DNA from: an uncultured Bacteroidota bacterium
Lineage (GTDB): Bacteria > Bacteroidota > Bacteroidia > 2-12-FULL-35-15
Reading direction: 5' to 3'
Assembly (NCBI GenBank): GCA_903847205.1
Contig: CAINDA010000037.1
Location: forward strand, 39,440 to 103,439
Length of the DNA: 64,000 bases
The notes beneath the pieces are model-generated. The model saw nothing but the letters and a program-made list of their open reading frames with translations. It ran no database searches and was not told the origin of the DNA. The position numbers and the translations under genes are program-made. Positions 53,936 to 63,574 of this stretch are shown one piece after another (position 1 is the first letter of the stretch; the number at the start of each line of letters is the position of its first letter).

Positions 53936-54904
53936 TTAATGAACAGAATCATTTGAAATAAATTCACTAAACAATTTATTAAATACCCCAGGATGAGTTT
54001 CCATAGAACAATGTCCTGCGCCGTTAATCACTTTAAAAGTAGCTGCAGGATATTTTTCCATGAAATTATTTCCAGCTTCTATAGGAATCCATGTATCCTT
54101 ACTGCCCCAAATCACAAGCACAGGAGCTTTAATGCCGGATAACAAAAGCGTTTGAATTTCATGCGACCTCACTGATTCCAATATCGCACTTGTTATTCGC
54201 TTTTGCTGGAAGGGCTGCATATATCCTAATACAGACATTGAATCCGGCTCCTGAGAATATGCGGAAGCCAGCAGTTTTTTAAATTTTTTATAATTGTGAA
54301 AATAAGACTTGCCTATTATCTCGGCAAGCCCTTTGACAGGGTTCGAAGAGATAAGCCAGTTTTTAAATCCAATTTTATCAGACATTTCAGTACCTTCAAA
54401 AGTACCATCAACCAGAATTAGTTTATTTGTTTTATCAGGATGCATAGCAGCCATAGCACCTGCAATGGAAGCACCCATAGAATGGCCTGCAATAATCCAT
54501 TTACCAGAATTAAGGCTGTCGGACAGTTTCCAAAGCACCATAGCGTTTGCCGAAGTTGAATGATTAATTTTTTTTTGTTTGGTACTATATCCAAATGGAG
54601 GAACATCGGCTGCTACCACATGATAGCCTTCCTTTACAAGTGTATCAATATTTCTTCGCCACGAAAAAGTGCTGCCTGAAAATCCATGAATAAGTAAAAT
54701 ATTTCCCTTCACTGAATCTTTTCCTGAATTCCATTCGCGGAAATGAATCCGTACTCCGTTAATTGTAGTAAACTTACTTTCAGCAAAAGGTTTATAATCT
54801 TCCTTATTTTCAAATTCAGTAACCGAAAAAGCATAAGGAAGAATAAAAAGCTGGGAAAGCAGTACCATCAAAACAATAAACGAAATCTTAACTGTTTTTT
54901 TCAT
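53936..54904 (-). CDS. Alpha/beta hydrolase, exported
   Basis: 322 residues starting at ATG 54904 (the longest frame begins with TTG at 54907). N-terminal signal or membrane anchor MKKTVKISFIVLMVLLSQLFI. The alpha/beta hydrolase motifs are HGFSGS (oxyanion, near 72), nucleophile elbow GHSMGASIAG near 141 (GxSxG), VIWGSKDTWIP (acid) and GAGHCSME (catalytic His near 296). Likely an esterase or C-C hydrolase facing the periplasm; the substrate is not deducible. It lies downstream of the phosphatase operon by 68 bp on the same strand, and could be its last gene. Confidence 0.8.
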   Translation of the reverse strand: MKKTVKISFIVLMVLLSQLFILPYAFSVTEFENKEDYKPFAESKFTTINGVRIHFREWNSGKDSVKGNILLIHGFSGSTFSWRRNIDTLVKEGYHVVAADVPPFGYSTKQKKINHSTSANAMVLWKLSDSLNSGKWIIAGHSMGASIAGAMAAMHPDKTNKLILVDGTFEGTEMSDKIGFKNWLISSNPVKGLAEIIGKSYFHNYKKFKKLLASAYSQEPDSMSVLGYMQPFQQKRITSAILESVRSHEIQTLLLSGIKAPVLVIWGSKDTWIPIEAGNNFMEKYPAATFKVINGAGHCSMETHPGVFNKLFSEFISNDSVH

Positions 54905-54972
54905 CAATAGAGTTTATTACAAATATGGTTTTGCATATTAAATGTATGATGCGGCAGTGCCATTATAAAAAT

Positions 54973-57012
54973 TCAGCTGTTTTCAAGCTTCACTCTAATA
55001 CCTATTACCAAAACGTCATCTATCTGCATTGTATTTCCTTTCCATTCTTCATTAGCCGATGCAATCAATTCTTTTTGCTTCTGCATACTCATGTGGTGAT
55101 TCTTTAATAGTAAATCTTTAAATCTTTGTGAGCCGAATTTTTTTCTCTCGCTGCCCCCAAACTGATCCATATAACCATCCGTAGAAAGATAAATACTCAT
55201 TCCTTCTTTTATTGGAATAACATGGTTGGTAAATACTTTTTTTAATGGATCATGTAATTTTGAAATAATTCCTCCGCCGCCAATGCCGTAAATGTCTCCT
55301 TTGATTACTTCTATCTTTCCGTTTGATAATACATTGAATGGATTTTGTCCGGCATACTGCACTTCCTTGTTTTTATAATCAATACAGCATAATGCTATAT
55401 CCATTCCGTCATCTGCTAAGGCTCCATCTTTTTTCTGATGAAGGGCTTCATATACTCCAAGATTTAAATAATGCAATATTTCTGAAGGCTTGGTAATATG
55501 TTTTTCATTTACTATCTGGTTCAATAAAGTATTGCCAATCATACTCATGAAAGCGCCTGGTACACCATGGCCGGTGCAGTCAACTGCTGCTATAATAATT
55601 TTATCACCTAATTTAGAACACCAGTAAAAGTCTCCGCTTACAATATCTTTGGGCTGGAAGTAGATGAAGCACTCCGGCAGATAGTTTTGTATTTCACTTT
55701 CTTCCATCAGGATGCTTTGCTGGATGCGTTGCGCATAGGTGATGCTGGCAACTATTTTTTCTTTCTGCTTCTCTACTATTTCTCTTTGTTTATCAACTTC
55801 ATTTTTCTGTAACTCTATTATGTTTTTTTGTTTTCTCGTTATTCTCAGCGAGCGGTAAACAAAACCGGCGAATACAATAACCAAAAACAAACCGGTCATA
55901 ACTGACCAAATAATAATTTTCTGTTTTTTCTTTTCAGCTTCTGCAACAGCCATATCTTTATTATGCTCAGCCTTTGTTGCAGCCTCTTTTTTATCAAACT
56001 CGTAATTCATTTCTTTGCGGATGAGCTGTTTTTTGCTTTCCTGACTGAAAAGTGTGTCTTTGAGTATGACTGCTTTTTTGTAATGAACTAGTGCCAATTT
56101 ATACCGTTCTATTGTCTCGTAGAGCTGCGAGAGCGATAGTTCATCTTGTCTTAACCCATTTAAAGCACCAATGCTGTTATCCAAAGCTGCCGCTTTTTTC
56201 AGGTACTCTTCAGCTTCTTTATATTTTTTAGCTGCAGTATAAAGCTCACCTATATTGCCAAGGTCAGTTGCGATGCTATTTTTGTCTCCGAGTTCCTCCT
56301 GCATCTTCAATGCCTTGAAATAATAGTCTAAGGCTTTAGGGTAATCATTCTGGGCAAAATAAATACGTCCGATGTTGCTGAAATTAACTGCAATGCCGTT
56401 TTTATTTCCTAATTCTTCCCCTATTTTCGATGCCTTGAAATAATAATCCAATGCCCTGTAATAATCGGATTGCTCAGTATAGACGTTTCCTATGTTGCCA
56501 AGCTGAATTTCAATTCTGGTTTTATCACCTATTTCTTCAGCCATTTTCAATGCCTTGAAAAAATAGTTTAGTGCCTGGGGATATTCATTTTGATTGAAAT
56601 AAACGATACCTATGTTACCAAACCTAGCTGCTATTCCTTTTTTGCTTTTTATTTCTTCATCGACTTTTAATGCTTTCAGGTAACAATCTAAGGCTTTGGG
56701 ATAATCGGCTTGGGCTAAATAAATATTTCCAATATTATTGTCAGCCTGTGCAATTCCTTTTTTGAAACTTAATTTACGGGCAAGCCCTAATGCTTCTGTC
56801 CCATATTTTAGTCCTTTTTCATAATCTCCTATCAATTTATATTCAGATGTTAATTGATTAAGACGAATTATTTTTCCAGTATCAGGTTTTTCTGTTTTAA
56901 GAACCATTAGAAGAGAATCAATAGTTCTGTTTTGGGCAAAAGAAACCACTCCCAAGCCCTCCAAAAAAGGGAGAATGAAGAATAGTGCAGCTAAAATGAT
57001 TAGGTTTTTCAT
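54973..57012 (-). CDS. TPR-TM-SpoIIE phosphatase, operon copy 5
   Basis: 679 residues, the last of the tandem phosphatases. Signal peptide ends VVSFAQ, followed by about four 40-residue TPR units between 100 and 265 (for example QADYPKALDCYLKALKVDEE), a periplasmic helical stalk, one membrane helix (IIWSVMTGLFLVIVFAGFVY), a coiled coil (NIIELQKNEVDKQREIVEKQ) and the PP2C/SpoIIE domain with SGDFYW, VDCTGHGVPGAFMSMIG, DDGMDIALC and STDGYMDQFGG. The stop TAA of the preceding copy is followed directly by this ATG. It differs from the others at AGQNPFNVLSNGK (others have LYVLS). Predicted to dephosphorylate an anti-sigma antagonist in response to a periplasmic signal; the partner is not in this window. 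Confidence 0.85.
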   Translation of the reverse strand: MKNLIILAALFFILPFLEGLGVVSFAQNRTIDSLLMVLKTEKPDTGKIIRLNQLTSEYKLIGDYEKGLKYGTEALGLARKLSFKKGIAQADNNIGNIYLAQADYPKALDCYLKALKVDEEIKSKKGIAARFGNIGIVYFNQNEYPQALNYFFKALKMAEEIGDKTRIEIQLGNIGNVYTEQSDYYRALDYYFKASKIGEELGNKNGIAVNFSNIGRIYFAQNDYPKALDYYFKALKMQEELGDKNSIATDLGNIGELYTAAKKYKEAEEYLKKAAALDNSIGALNGLRQDELSLSQLYETIERYKLALVHYKKAVILKDTLFSQESKKQLIRKEMNYEFDKKEAATKAEHNKDMAVAEAEKKKQKIIIWSVMTGLFLVIVFAGFVYRSLRITRKQKNIIELQKNEVDKQREIVEKQKEKIVASITYAQRIQQSILMEESEIQNYLPECFIYFQPKDIVSGDFYWCSKLGDKIIIAAVDCTGHGVPGAFMSMIGNTLLNQIVNEKHITKPSEILHYLNLGVYEALHQKKDGALADDGMDIALCCIDYKNKEVQYAGQNPFNVLSNGKIEVIKGDIYGIGGGGIISKLHDPLKKVFTNHVIPIKEGMSIYLSTDGYMDQFGGSERKKFGSQRFKDLLLKNHHMSMQKQKELIASANEEWKGNTMQIDDVLVIGIRVKLENS

Positions 57013-58575
57013 TTATACTCTTACCCCAATTACCAAAACATCATCAATCTGCACAGTCTTTCCTTTCCATTCTTCATGAGCTGATGCAATGAGTTCTTTT
57101 TGTTTCGGCATACTCAAATGCCCGTTGTTCAATAGTAATTCTTTGAATCTCTGCGCCCCGAATTTTTTTCTATCCCCCCCGCCAAACTGATCCATATAAC
57201 CGTCAGTAGAAAGATAAATACTCATTCCTTTTTTTATTGGAACAACATGATTGGCAAATGCTTTTTTAAGCGGGTCATGTAATTTTGCAATCATCCCTCC
57301 TCCGCCAATGCCGTACATGTCGCCTTTGATTACTTCAATCTTTCCCTCTGATAAAATATACAATGGGTTTTGTCCGGCATATTGTACTTCATTATTTTTA
57401 TAATCAATGCAGCACAAAGCAATGTCCATTCCGTCATCAGATAATGCGCCATCTTTTTTCTGATGAAGTGCTTCATATACACCGAGATTTAAATAATGCA
57501 ATATTTCTGAAGGCTTTGTAATATGCTTTTCATTTACAATTTGATTCAATAAGGTATTACCTATCATGCTCATGAAAGCACCAGGTACACCATGGCCGGT
57601 GCAGTCAACCGCAGCCAAAATTATTTTATCACCTAATTTAGAGCACCAGTAAAAATCACCGCTTACAATATCTTTTGGCTGGAAATAAATAAAACATTCA
57701 GGCAGATAGGTTTGTATTTCACTTTCTTCCATTAATATGCTTTGCTGAATGCGCTGAGCGTAATTGATACTGTCAACAATTTTTTCTTTCTGCTTTTCTA
57801 CTATTTCTTTTTGCTTATCAACTTCATTCTTCTGCAACTCTATTATTTTTTTTTGCTTTCGGGTAATGCGTAATGAGCGAAAAACAAAACCAGCGAACAC
57901 AATAACTAGAATCAATCCGCCGATTACAGACCATATCACAATCTGCTGCTTTTTCTTTTCAGCATCTGCAACAGCCATCTCTTTTTCATGCTCAGCCTTG
58001 GTTGCCGCTTCTTTTTTATCAAACTCATAATTCATTTCTTTACGGATGAGCTGCTTTTTATTTTCCTGGCTGAAAAGTGTATCCTTTAGTGATATTGCTT
58101 TTTTGTAATGGATTAGTGCTTCTTTGAAACGGCCGGTTGTATCATAGAGTTGATAAAGCGATTCTTCAAATGTTCTTAAATCATTCAAAGCTCCCACGCT
58201 GTCATCAATTAAAATAGCTCTTTTCAGAAATTGTTCTGCTTCTTTAAACTTTCCGGTTTTAGTATAAAGTGTACCAATGTTGCTAAGATTAACTGCAATA
58301 CCTTGTTTATCCCCAAGTTCATTTGCCTTATTCAAGGATTTAAATTGATATTCAAGAGCTTTTGGATAATTTTTTTGTGCTTCATAAACATTTCCTATAT
58401 TACTTAAAACACCTGCTATTACTCTTTTTATTGACAGCTCCTCTGCAATTTTTAAGGCTTTGAATCCATATTCTAACGATTTAGAAAAATTGTTTAGATG
58501 CAAGTAAATATTTCCAATATTACCCAGCATGCTTGCATAATAATTCCTATTTCCAATCGCTTCATAAATATTCAA
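57013..58575 (-). CDS. TPR-TM-SpoIIE phosphatase, operon copy 4, C-terminal piece after frameshift
   Basis: 520 residues from an internal ATG (58575). The open frame continues upstream to about 58688 without a stop and encodes TPR sequence there (KIAEEIGFKELQANTLGNIG, then NIYADQKDYPNALNNYSKAL). It has the membrane helix IVIWSVIGGLILVIVFAGFVF, the coiled coil and an intact phosphatase domain (SGDFYW, DCTGHGVPGAFMS, DGMDIALC, STDGYMDQFGG, DDVLVIGV). No signal peptide, so on its own it would leave the TPRs in the cytosol. It must be read with 58686-59183, which lies one reading frame away. Confidence 0.7.
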   Translation of the reverse strand: MNIYEAIGNRNYYASMLGNIGNIYLHLNNFSKSLEYGFKALKIAEELSIKRVIAGVLSNIGNVYEAQKNYPKALEYQFKSLNKANELGDKQGIAVNLSNIGTLYTKTGKFKEAEQFLKRAILIDDSVGALNDLRTFEESLYQLYDTTGRFKEALIHYKKAISLKDTLFSQENKKQLIRKEMNYEFDKKEAATKAEHEKEMAVADAEKKKQQIVIWSVIGGLILVIVFAGFVFRSLRITRKQKKIIELQKNEVDKQKEIVEKQKEKIVDSINYAQRIQQSILMEESEIQTYLPECFIYFQPKDIVSGDFYWCSKLGDKIILAAVDCTGHGVPGAFMSMIGNTLLNQIVNEKHITKPSEILHYLNLGVYEALHQKKDGALSDDGMDIALCCIDYKNNEVQYAGQNPLYILSEGKIEVIKGDMYGIGGGGMIAKLHDPLKKAFANHVVPIKKGMSIYLSTDGYMDQFGGGDRKKFGAQRFKELLLNNGHLSMPKQKELIASAHEEWKGKTVQIDDVLVIGVRV

Positions 58576-58685
58576 GGCTTTTGAGTAATTGTTAAGAGCA
58601 TTTGGATAATCTTTTTGATCAGCATAAATATTTCCGATATTACCAAGAGTGTTGGCTTGTAATTCCTTAAATCCTATTTCTTCAG

Positions 58686-59183
58686 CTATTTTAAGGCTTT
58701 TAAATAGTATTCTAAAGCTTTTGTATAGTTACTTTGATTGAAATAAACCATTCCAACATTTCCCATATCAGCAGCAATTCCTTTTTTATTCGAAATTTCT
58801 TCATCAATTTTTAGTGCCTTCAGATAATATTCAATTGCAATTGAAAAATCGGCTTTGAAATAATAACAAGTTCCAAGAGTGCTATTCATACTGGCACGAA
58901 TGCGTTTTACCTGTTTATCTTCCATTCCATTTTTTGTAACTGGAAATTCAATCGATGAAACAGGAGTAATAATTTTTAGCGCTTGCTTACTGAGAATAAT
59001 TGCTGTGTCTGGATTTTGAAATATCAGGAGCCAGCTTAAATCATTAAGATGATTTACTTTAGAAGTATCTTCATTATCTTTTTTAATCAAGTTTGAAATG
59101 GAATCAATTTGATTTTGCTGGGGGTAGCAAAAGTTACTTTGAAGTCCGAAGTTTAAAACGGCAAAGAATAGTATTTTTTTCAT
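58686..59183 (-). CDS. TPR-TM-SpoIIE phosphatase, operon copy 4, N-terminal piece before frameshift
   Basis: 165 residues. MKKILFFAVLNFGLQSNFCY is a signal peptide, followed by QIDSISNLIKKDNEDTSKVN and DTAIILSKQALKIITPVSS as in copies 2 and 3, then one TPR unit and part of a second. It stops at a TAG in YYLKALK, where paralogs continue with IAEE. Upstream stop of copy 3 lies 15 bp away. If expressed alone it would be a small periplasmic TPR protein without membrane anchor. Confidence 0.7.
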   Translation of the reverse strand: MKKILFFAVLNFGLQSNFCYPQQNQIDSISNLIKKDNEDTSKVNHLNDLSWLLIFQNPDTAIILSKQALKIITPVSSIEFPVTKNGMEDKQVKRIRASMNSTLGTCYYFKADFSIAIEYYLKALKIDEEISNKKGIAADMGNVGMVYFNQSNYTKALEYYLKALK

Positions 59184-59198
59184 TCATCTAAAGTATAA

Positions 59199-61370
59199 TT
59201 ATATTTGAATCCCGATCACTAAAATATCATCAATCTGCACTGAATTCCCTTTCCACTCTGCATGAGCTGATTCAATGAGTTCTTTTTGTTTTGGCATATT
59301 CAGACACAGGTTATTCAAGAGTAAATCTTTAAACCTATGAACGCCGAATTTTTTTCTATCACTCCCGCCAAACTGATCCATGTAACCATCAGTAGAAAAG
59401 TAAATACTCATTCCTCTTTTTATTGGAATAACGTGGTTAGCAAATACTTTTTTAAGCGGATCAAGTAATTTTGCAATCGTACCTCCCCCGCCTATGCCGT
59501 AAATATCGCCTTTGATTACTTCTATTTTTCCGTCTGATAAAACATACAACGGATTCTGCCCGGCAAACTGCACTTCATTGTTTTTATAATCAATACAGCA
59601 TAATGCAATGTCCATTCCGTCATCGGATAATTCCCCGCCTTTTTTCTGGTGAAGTGCTTCATAAACTCCAAGGTTTAGATAATGCAATATTTCTGAAGGC
59701 CTGGTAATGTGTTTTTCATTTACAATCTGATTCAATAAAGTGTTGCCTATCATACTCATGAAAGCGCCGGGTACACCGTGGCCGGTGCAGTCAACTGCGG
59801 CTATAATAATTTTATCGTCAATTTTACTGCACCAGTAAAAGTCACCGCTTACAATATCTTTAGGCTGAAAAAAAATAAAACATTCTGGGAGATAATTTTG
59901 CACTTCACTTTCTTCCATTAATATGCTTTGCTGAATACGCTGGGCATAGCTGATGCTTTCAACTATTTTTTCTTTCTGTTTTTCAACTATTTCTTTTTGC
60001 TTATCAACTTCATTCTTCTGAAGCTCAATTATGTTTTTTTGTTTCCGTGTTATCCGCAATGAACGGAAAACAAAACCGGCAAACAGAATAACTAGAAGCA
60101 AACTGCCGATTACAGACCATATTATTATTTTCTGCTTTTTCTTTTCTGCTTCTGCAACAGCCATTTCTTTATCATGTTCCGCTTTTGTTGCCGCTTCTTT
60201 TTTGTCAAACTCATAATTCATTTCTTTGCGGATGAGCTGCTTTTTATTTTCCTGGCTGAAAAGAGTATCCTTAAGATCTGTTGCTTTTTTGTAATGAATA
60301 AGAGCATCTTTGTATCTTCCTGTAGTGTCATAAAGCCGGGAGAGATATTCTTCACCGTCCAATAAATTATTCAAAGCGCCAATACTATTATCAATATTAA
60401 TTTTTCTTTTAATAAAGAGCTCGGCATCTTTGAATTTTCCGGTAGTAATAAAAAGGTTACCAATGTTACCTAATAATTGTGAGGCGGTGTTTTTATCTCC
60501 CAATTCTTCAATTATTTTCAGTGCTTTGAAATAATAGTCCAAAGCCAAAGGATAATTTTTTTGATCGAGATAGGCGTTTCCTAAACTACCCAGAGATAGT
60601 CCGACACCCTCTTTATCTCCCAGTTCCTCTGACATTTTTAATGATTTGGTATCATAATAAAGTGCTTTTGCATACTCTTTTTGGCCTTGATAAATATTTC
60701 CAATATTTCCATAAGTAATTGCAATGCCATTTTTATTCCCTAATTCTTCTTCAAGTTTTAATGATTTGAAAGTATATTCTAAAGCTTTAGAAAAATCGCC
60801 TTGCATTTGATAAATGGACCCGAGGTTTGCTAGTATATCTTTAATTCCGTTTTTATGTCCGATTTCTTCCGCAATTTTTAACGCTCTGAAATAATAATCG
60901 AAGGCTTTCGGATAATCTCCCTGATAGGTATAGACATTTCCAATATTGCTAAGAAGCGCAACTATCCTGGATTTGTTATGCATTTCTTCGCCAATAGTTA
61001 ATGCTTTATTATAATAGTCAAGAGCCTGGAGATAATCAGATTTGATAAAATAATAAACCCCTAGATTACCAAGTGTTTGGGCTCGTAAAGATTTTATCTC
61101 TTTTTCTTCTGTACCTTCTATTCCCGAATTAAATTCAATTGAAGAAACAGGAGTGATAATTTTTAAGGCCTGATTTCCTAGAATAATTGCCGTGTCAGGA
61201 TTTTGATACATCACAGTCCAGCCAAGGGTGTTGAGGTGCTTTACTTTATTTGTATCCGCTTTATCAGTTTTGATTAAATTAAGCAAAGAATCAATCACAC
61301 TCTTTTGAGCAGAGCAGTTTAAAGATAAAAGAGTTAAGTAAAAGGTGATGCTAAAGAACAGCTTTTTCAT
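59199..61370 (-). CDS. TPR-TM-SpoIIE phosphatase, operon copy 3
   Basis: 723 residues. Signal peptide to about 21. Five exactly 40-residue TPR units at 111-150, 151-190, 191-230, 231-270 and 271-310 (consensus DYPKALDYYFKALKIxEELG...NIGNIY). Helical stalk 330-410, membrane helix 416-434 (IIIWSVIGSLLLVILFAGF), coiled coil 440-475, then the PP2C/SpoIIE domain: SGDFYW 508-513, DCTGHG 527-532, DGMD 584-587, STDG 659-662 and IDDILVIG 713-720. All acidic metal ligands expected for PP2C are present. TPRs probably face the periplasm and the phosphatase the cytosol, as in a sensor for envelope state. Confidence 0.9.
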   Translation of the reverse strand: MKKLFFSITFYLTLLSLNCSAQKSVIDSLLNLIKTDKADTNKVKHLNTLGWTVMYQNPDTAIILGNQALKIITPVSSIEFNSGIEGTEEKEIKSLRAQTLGNLGVYYFIKSDYLQALDYYNKALTIGEEMHNKSRIVALLSNIGNVYTYQGDYPKAFDYYFRALKIAEEIGHKNGIKDILANLGSIYQMQGDFSKALEYTFKSLKLEEELGNKNGIAITYGNIGNIYQGQKEYAKALYYDTKSLKMSEELGDKEGVGLSLGSLGNAYLDQKNYPLALDYYFKALKIIEELGDKNTASQLLGNIGNLFITTGKFKDAELFIKRKINIDNSIGALNNLLDGEEYLSRLYDTTGRYKDALIHYKKATDLKDTLFSQENKKQLIRKEMNYEFDKKEAATKAEHDKEMAVAEAEKKKQKIIIWSVIGSLLLVILFAGFVFRSLRITRKQKNIIELQKNEVDKQKEIVEKQKEKIVESISYAQRIQQSILMEESEVQNYLPECFIFFQPKDIVSGDFYWCSKIDDKIIIAAVDCTGHGVPGAFMSMIGNTLLNQIVNEKHITRPSEILHYLNLGVYEALHQKKGGELSDDGMDIALCCIDYKNNEVQFAGQNPLYVLSDGKIEVIKGDIYGIGGGGTIAKLLDPLKKVFANHVIPIKRGMSIYFSTDGYMDQFGGSDRKKFGVHRFKDLLLNNLCLNMPKQKELIESAHAEWKGNSVQIDDILVIGIQI

Positions 61371-61384
61371 TATCTAAGATACAA

Positions 61385-63559
61385 TTATAATTTTATACCA
61401 ATCACCAAAACATCATCGACCTGGGTTGAACTTCCTTTCCATTCAGTATGTGCTATTGCAATTTTTTGTTTTTGTTTTTGCATATCCTGATGCCGGTTAT
61501 TCAAAAGTAAGTCTTTGAATTTTTGAGTCCCGAATTTTTTTCTGTCGTTCCCGCCAAACTGATCCATATAACCATCTGTAGAAAGGTAAATACTCATTCC
61601 TTCTTTTATCGGAATAACATGATTGGTAAATACTTTTTTCAGCGGGTCATGTATTTTTGCAATCATACCTCCTCCGCCAATGCCATAGATATCTCCTTTG
61701 ATTACTTCTATTTTTCCGTCTGATAAAACATACAATGAGTTTTGTCCTGAGTACTGTACTTCATTATTTTCTTGATCAATACAGCATAATGCGATATCCA
61801 TTCCATCATCTGATAATGCCCCGTCTTTTTTCTGGTGCAGGGCTTCATATACACCAAGGTTTAAATAATGTAATATTTCGGAAGGCTTGGTAATATGTTT
61901 TTCATTTACAATTTGATTCAACAAGGTATTGCCTATCATGCTCATGAAAGCACCAGGTACACCATGGCCGGTGCAGTCAACCGCGGCTAAAATAATTTTA
62001 TCATCTATTTTTGAACACCAGTAAAAATCTCCGCTTACAATGTCTTTAGGCTGAAAATAAATGAAACATTCGGGCAGATAGTTCTGCACCTCGCTTTCTT
62101 CCATTAATATGCTTTGCTGGATGCGTTGAGCATAAGTGATACTGTCAACAATTTTTTCTTTCTGCTTTTCTACTATTTCTTTTTGTTTATCAACTTCATT
62201 TTTCTGTAACTCTATTATGTTTTTTTGTTTTCGTGTAATCCGCAACGAGCGAAAAACAAAGCCCGAAAACACAATAACTAAAAGCAAACCGGCGATTACA
62301 GACCAAATTATAATCTGCTGTTTTTTCTTTTCTGCTTCGGCAACTGCTATTTCTTTATCATGCTCAGCCTTTGTTGCTGCTTCCTTTTTGTCAAACTCAA
62401 AATTCATTTCTTTGCGGATGAGCTGTTTTTTATTTTCCTGACTGAAAAGCGTATCCTTGAGGGCTATTGCTTTTTTGTAATGGATAAGCGCTTCTTTAAA
62501 TCTCCCCGTGGTGTCGTATAGTTGGGAGATAAGTTCTTCCGATTCCCTTAAATCATCCATATTACCAATAGTATCATTAAGGGCGATTGCTCTTTTAAGA
62601 TAATGTTCAGCCTCTATAAATTTCCCTGTTGTGGTATAAAGAGCACCAATACCGGAAAGACGCTGTGCAATTCCATTTTTATCTCCAAGCTCTTCATACA
62701 ACTTCAATGACTTGAAAAAATAGTCCAATGTCTTCGGATAATTTTTCTGACTATAATAAACAACCCCGATGTTGCCCAGATATCTTGCAATTCCGCTTTT
62801 ATCACCTAATTTTTCTGCTATTTTCAATGCTTTGAAAAAACAATCCAATGCTTTGGGATAATCACCTTGCCGAGTATAAATATTTCCGATGTTACCGAGT
62901 TGGATAGCAATTCCGTTTTTGTCACCTAGTTTTTCCGCCATTTTTATTGCTTTGAAAAAATAATTCAAAGCTTTTGGATAATCATTTTGCTGGGTATAAA
63001 TATTTCCGATGTTGCACAGTTGTGGTGCAATCAGGTTTTTATCTCCGAGTTCTTCCGCTATACTCAATGTCTTGAAAAGGTAATCCAATGCTTTGGGGTA
63101 ATCGCCTTTAATGCAATAAACAATGCCAATGTTACCAAGACACCTTAAAATACCTTTTTTATTTTTTAGCTCTTCTTCAATCTTTAATTCTTTCAAATAA
63201 TAATCAAGGGCACGGAGATAGTCCGCTTTAAAATAATAATAAACTCCCTGGTTGCCAAGAGTGGTGGCGAGGAGAGATCTTATCCCTTCACTCCCTTCAA
63301 CTTCCTTATTCATACTAAACTCTAAAGAGGGAATTGGTGTGATGATTGCAAGAGCTTGGTTACCAAGTATAATAGAGGTGTCGGGGTTTTGATACATCAA
63401 AGCCCAGCCAAGTTCATTGAGGTGCTTAACTTTGTTTGTATCAGCTTTATCTGTTTTGAGAAGGGTTAAGAGGGAGTCAATTGTTCTGTTTTGAGAAAAA
63501 CAAAATGAATGAAAAATGAATGAAGCATTTAAAATTATGAAGAGGAATTTATTTTTCAT
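61385..63559 (-). CDS. TPR-TM-SpoIIE phosphatase, operon copy 2
   Basis: 724 residues from ATG 63559 (a TTG at 63574 begins the longest frame but overlaps the upstream stop by spacing). Signal peptide MKNKFLFIILNASFIFHSFC. About six 40-residue TPR units (DYLRALDYYLKELKIEEELK, DYPKALDYLFKTLSIAEELG, DYPKALNYFFKAIKMAEKLG and so on) between 100 and 340. Membrane helix IIWSVIAGLLLVIVFSGFVF, coiled coil and intact phosphatase motifs (SGDFYW, VDCTGHGVPGAFMS, DGMDIALC, STDGYMDQFGG, DDVLVIGI). It differs from the others at QENNEVQYSGQNSLYVLS. Its TPR half is clearly different from copy 3 while the second half is nearly the same. Confidence 0.9.
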   Translation of the reverse strand: MKNKFLFIILNASFIFHSFCFSQNRTIDSLLTLLKTDKADTNKVKHLNELGWALMYQNPDTSIILGNQALAIITPIPSLEFSMNKEVEGSEGIRSLLATTLGNQGVYYYFKADYLRALDYYLKELKIEEELKNKKGILRCLGNIGIVYCIKGDYPKALDYLFKTLSIAEELGDKNLIAPQLCNIGNIYTQQNDYPKALNYFFKAIKMAEKLGDKNGIAIQLGNIGNIYTRQGDYPKALDCFFKALKIAEKLGDKSGIARYLGNIGVVYYSQKNYPKTLDYFFKSLKLYEELGDKNGIAQRLSGIGALYTTTGKFIEAEHYLKRAIALNDTIGNMDDLRESEELISQLYDTTGRFKEALIHYKKAIALKDTLFSQENKKQLIRKEMNFEFDKKEAATKAEHDKEIAVAEAEKKKQQIIIWSVIAGLLLVIVFSGFVFRSLRITRKQKNIIELQKNEVDKQKEIVEKQKEKIVDSITYAQRIQQSILMEESEVQNYLPECFIYFQPKDIVSGDFYWCSKIDDKIILAAVDCTGHGVPGAFMSMIGNTLLNQIVNEKHITKPSEILHYLNLGVYEALHQKKDGALSDDGMDIALCCIDQENNEVQYSGQNSLYVLSDGKIEVIKGDIYGIGGGGMIAKIHDPLKKVFTNHVIPIKEGMSIYLSTDGYMDQFGGNDRKKFGTQKFKDLLLNNRHQDMQKQKQKIAIAHTEWKGSSTQVDDVLVIGIKL

Positions 63560-63574
63560 CAGTCTAAAATACAA

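Larger units (their letters stand above)
57013..59183 (-). pseudogene. Operon copy 4, whole gene, interrupted by a one-base deletion
   Basis: Combined extent of the two pieces. With one extra A in the run at 58689-58692 (minus strand AAAA to AAAAA) the frame would be 724 codons (723 residues), the same as copy 3. All parts, from signal peptide to phosphatase, are then present in order. Confidence 0.75.

Noticed and set aside
58680..58700. Programmed -1 frameshifting in operon copy 4
   Set aside because: The context GCC-TTA-AAA-TAG does not fit the X-XXY-YYZ heptamer, and no strong downstream stem is apparent. Indel or transcriptional slippage is simpler.
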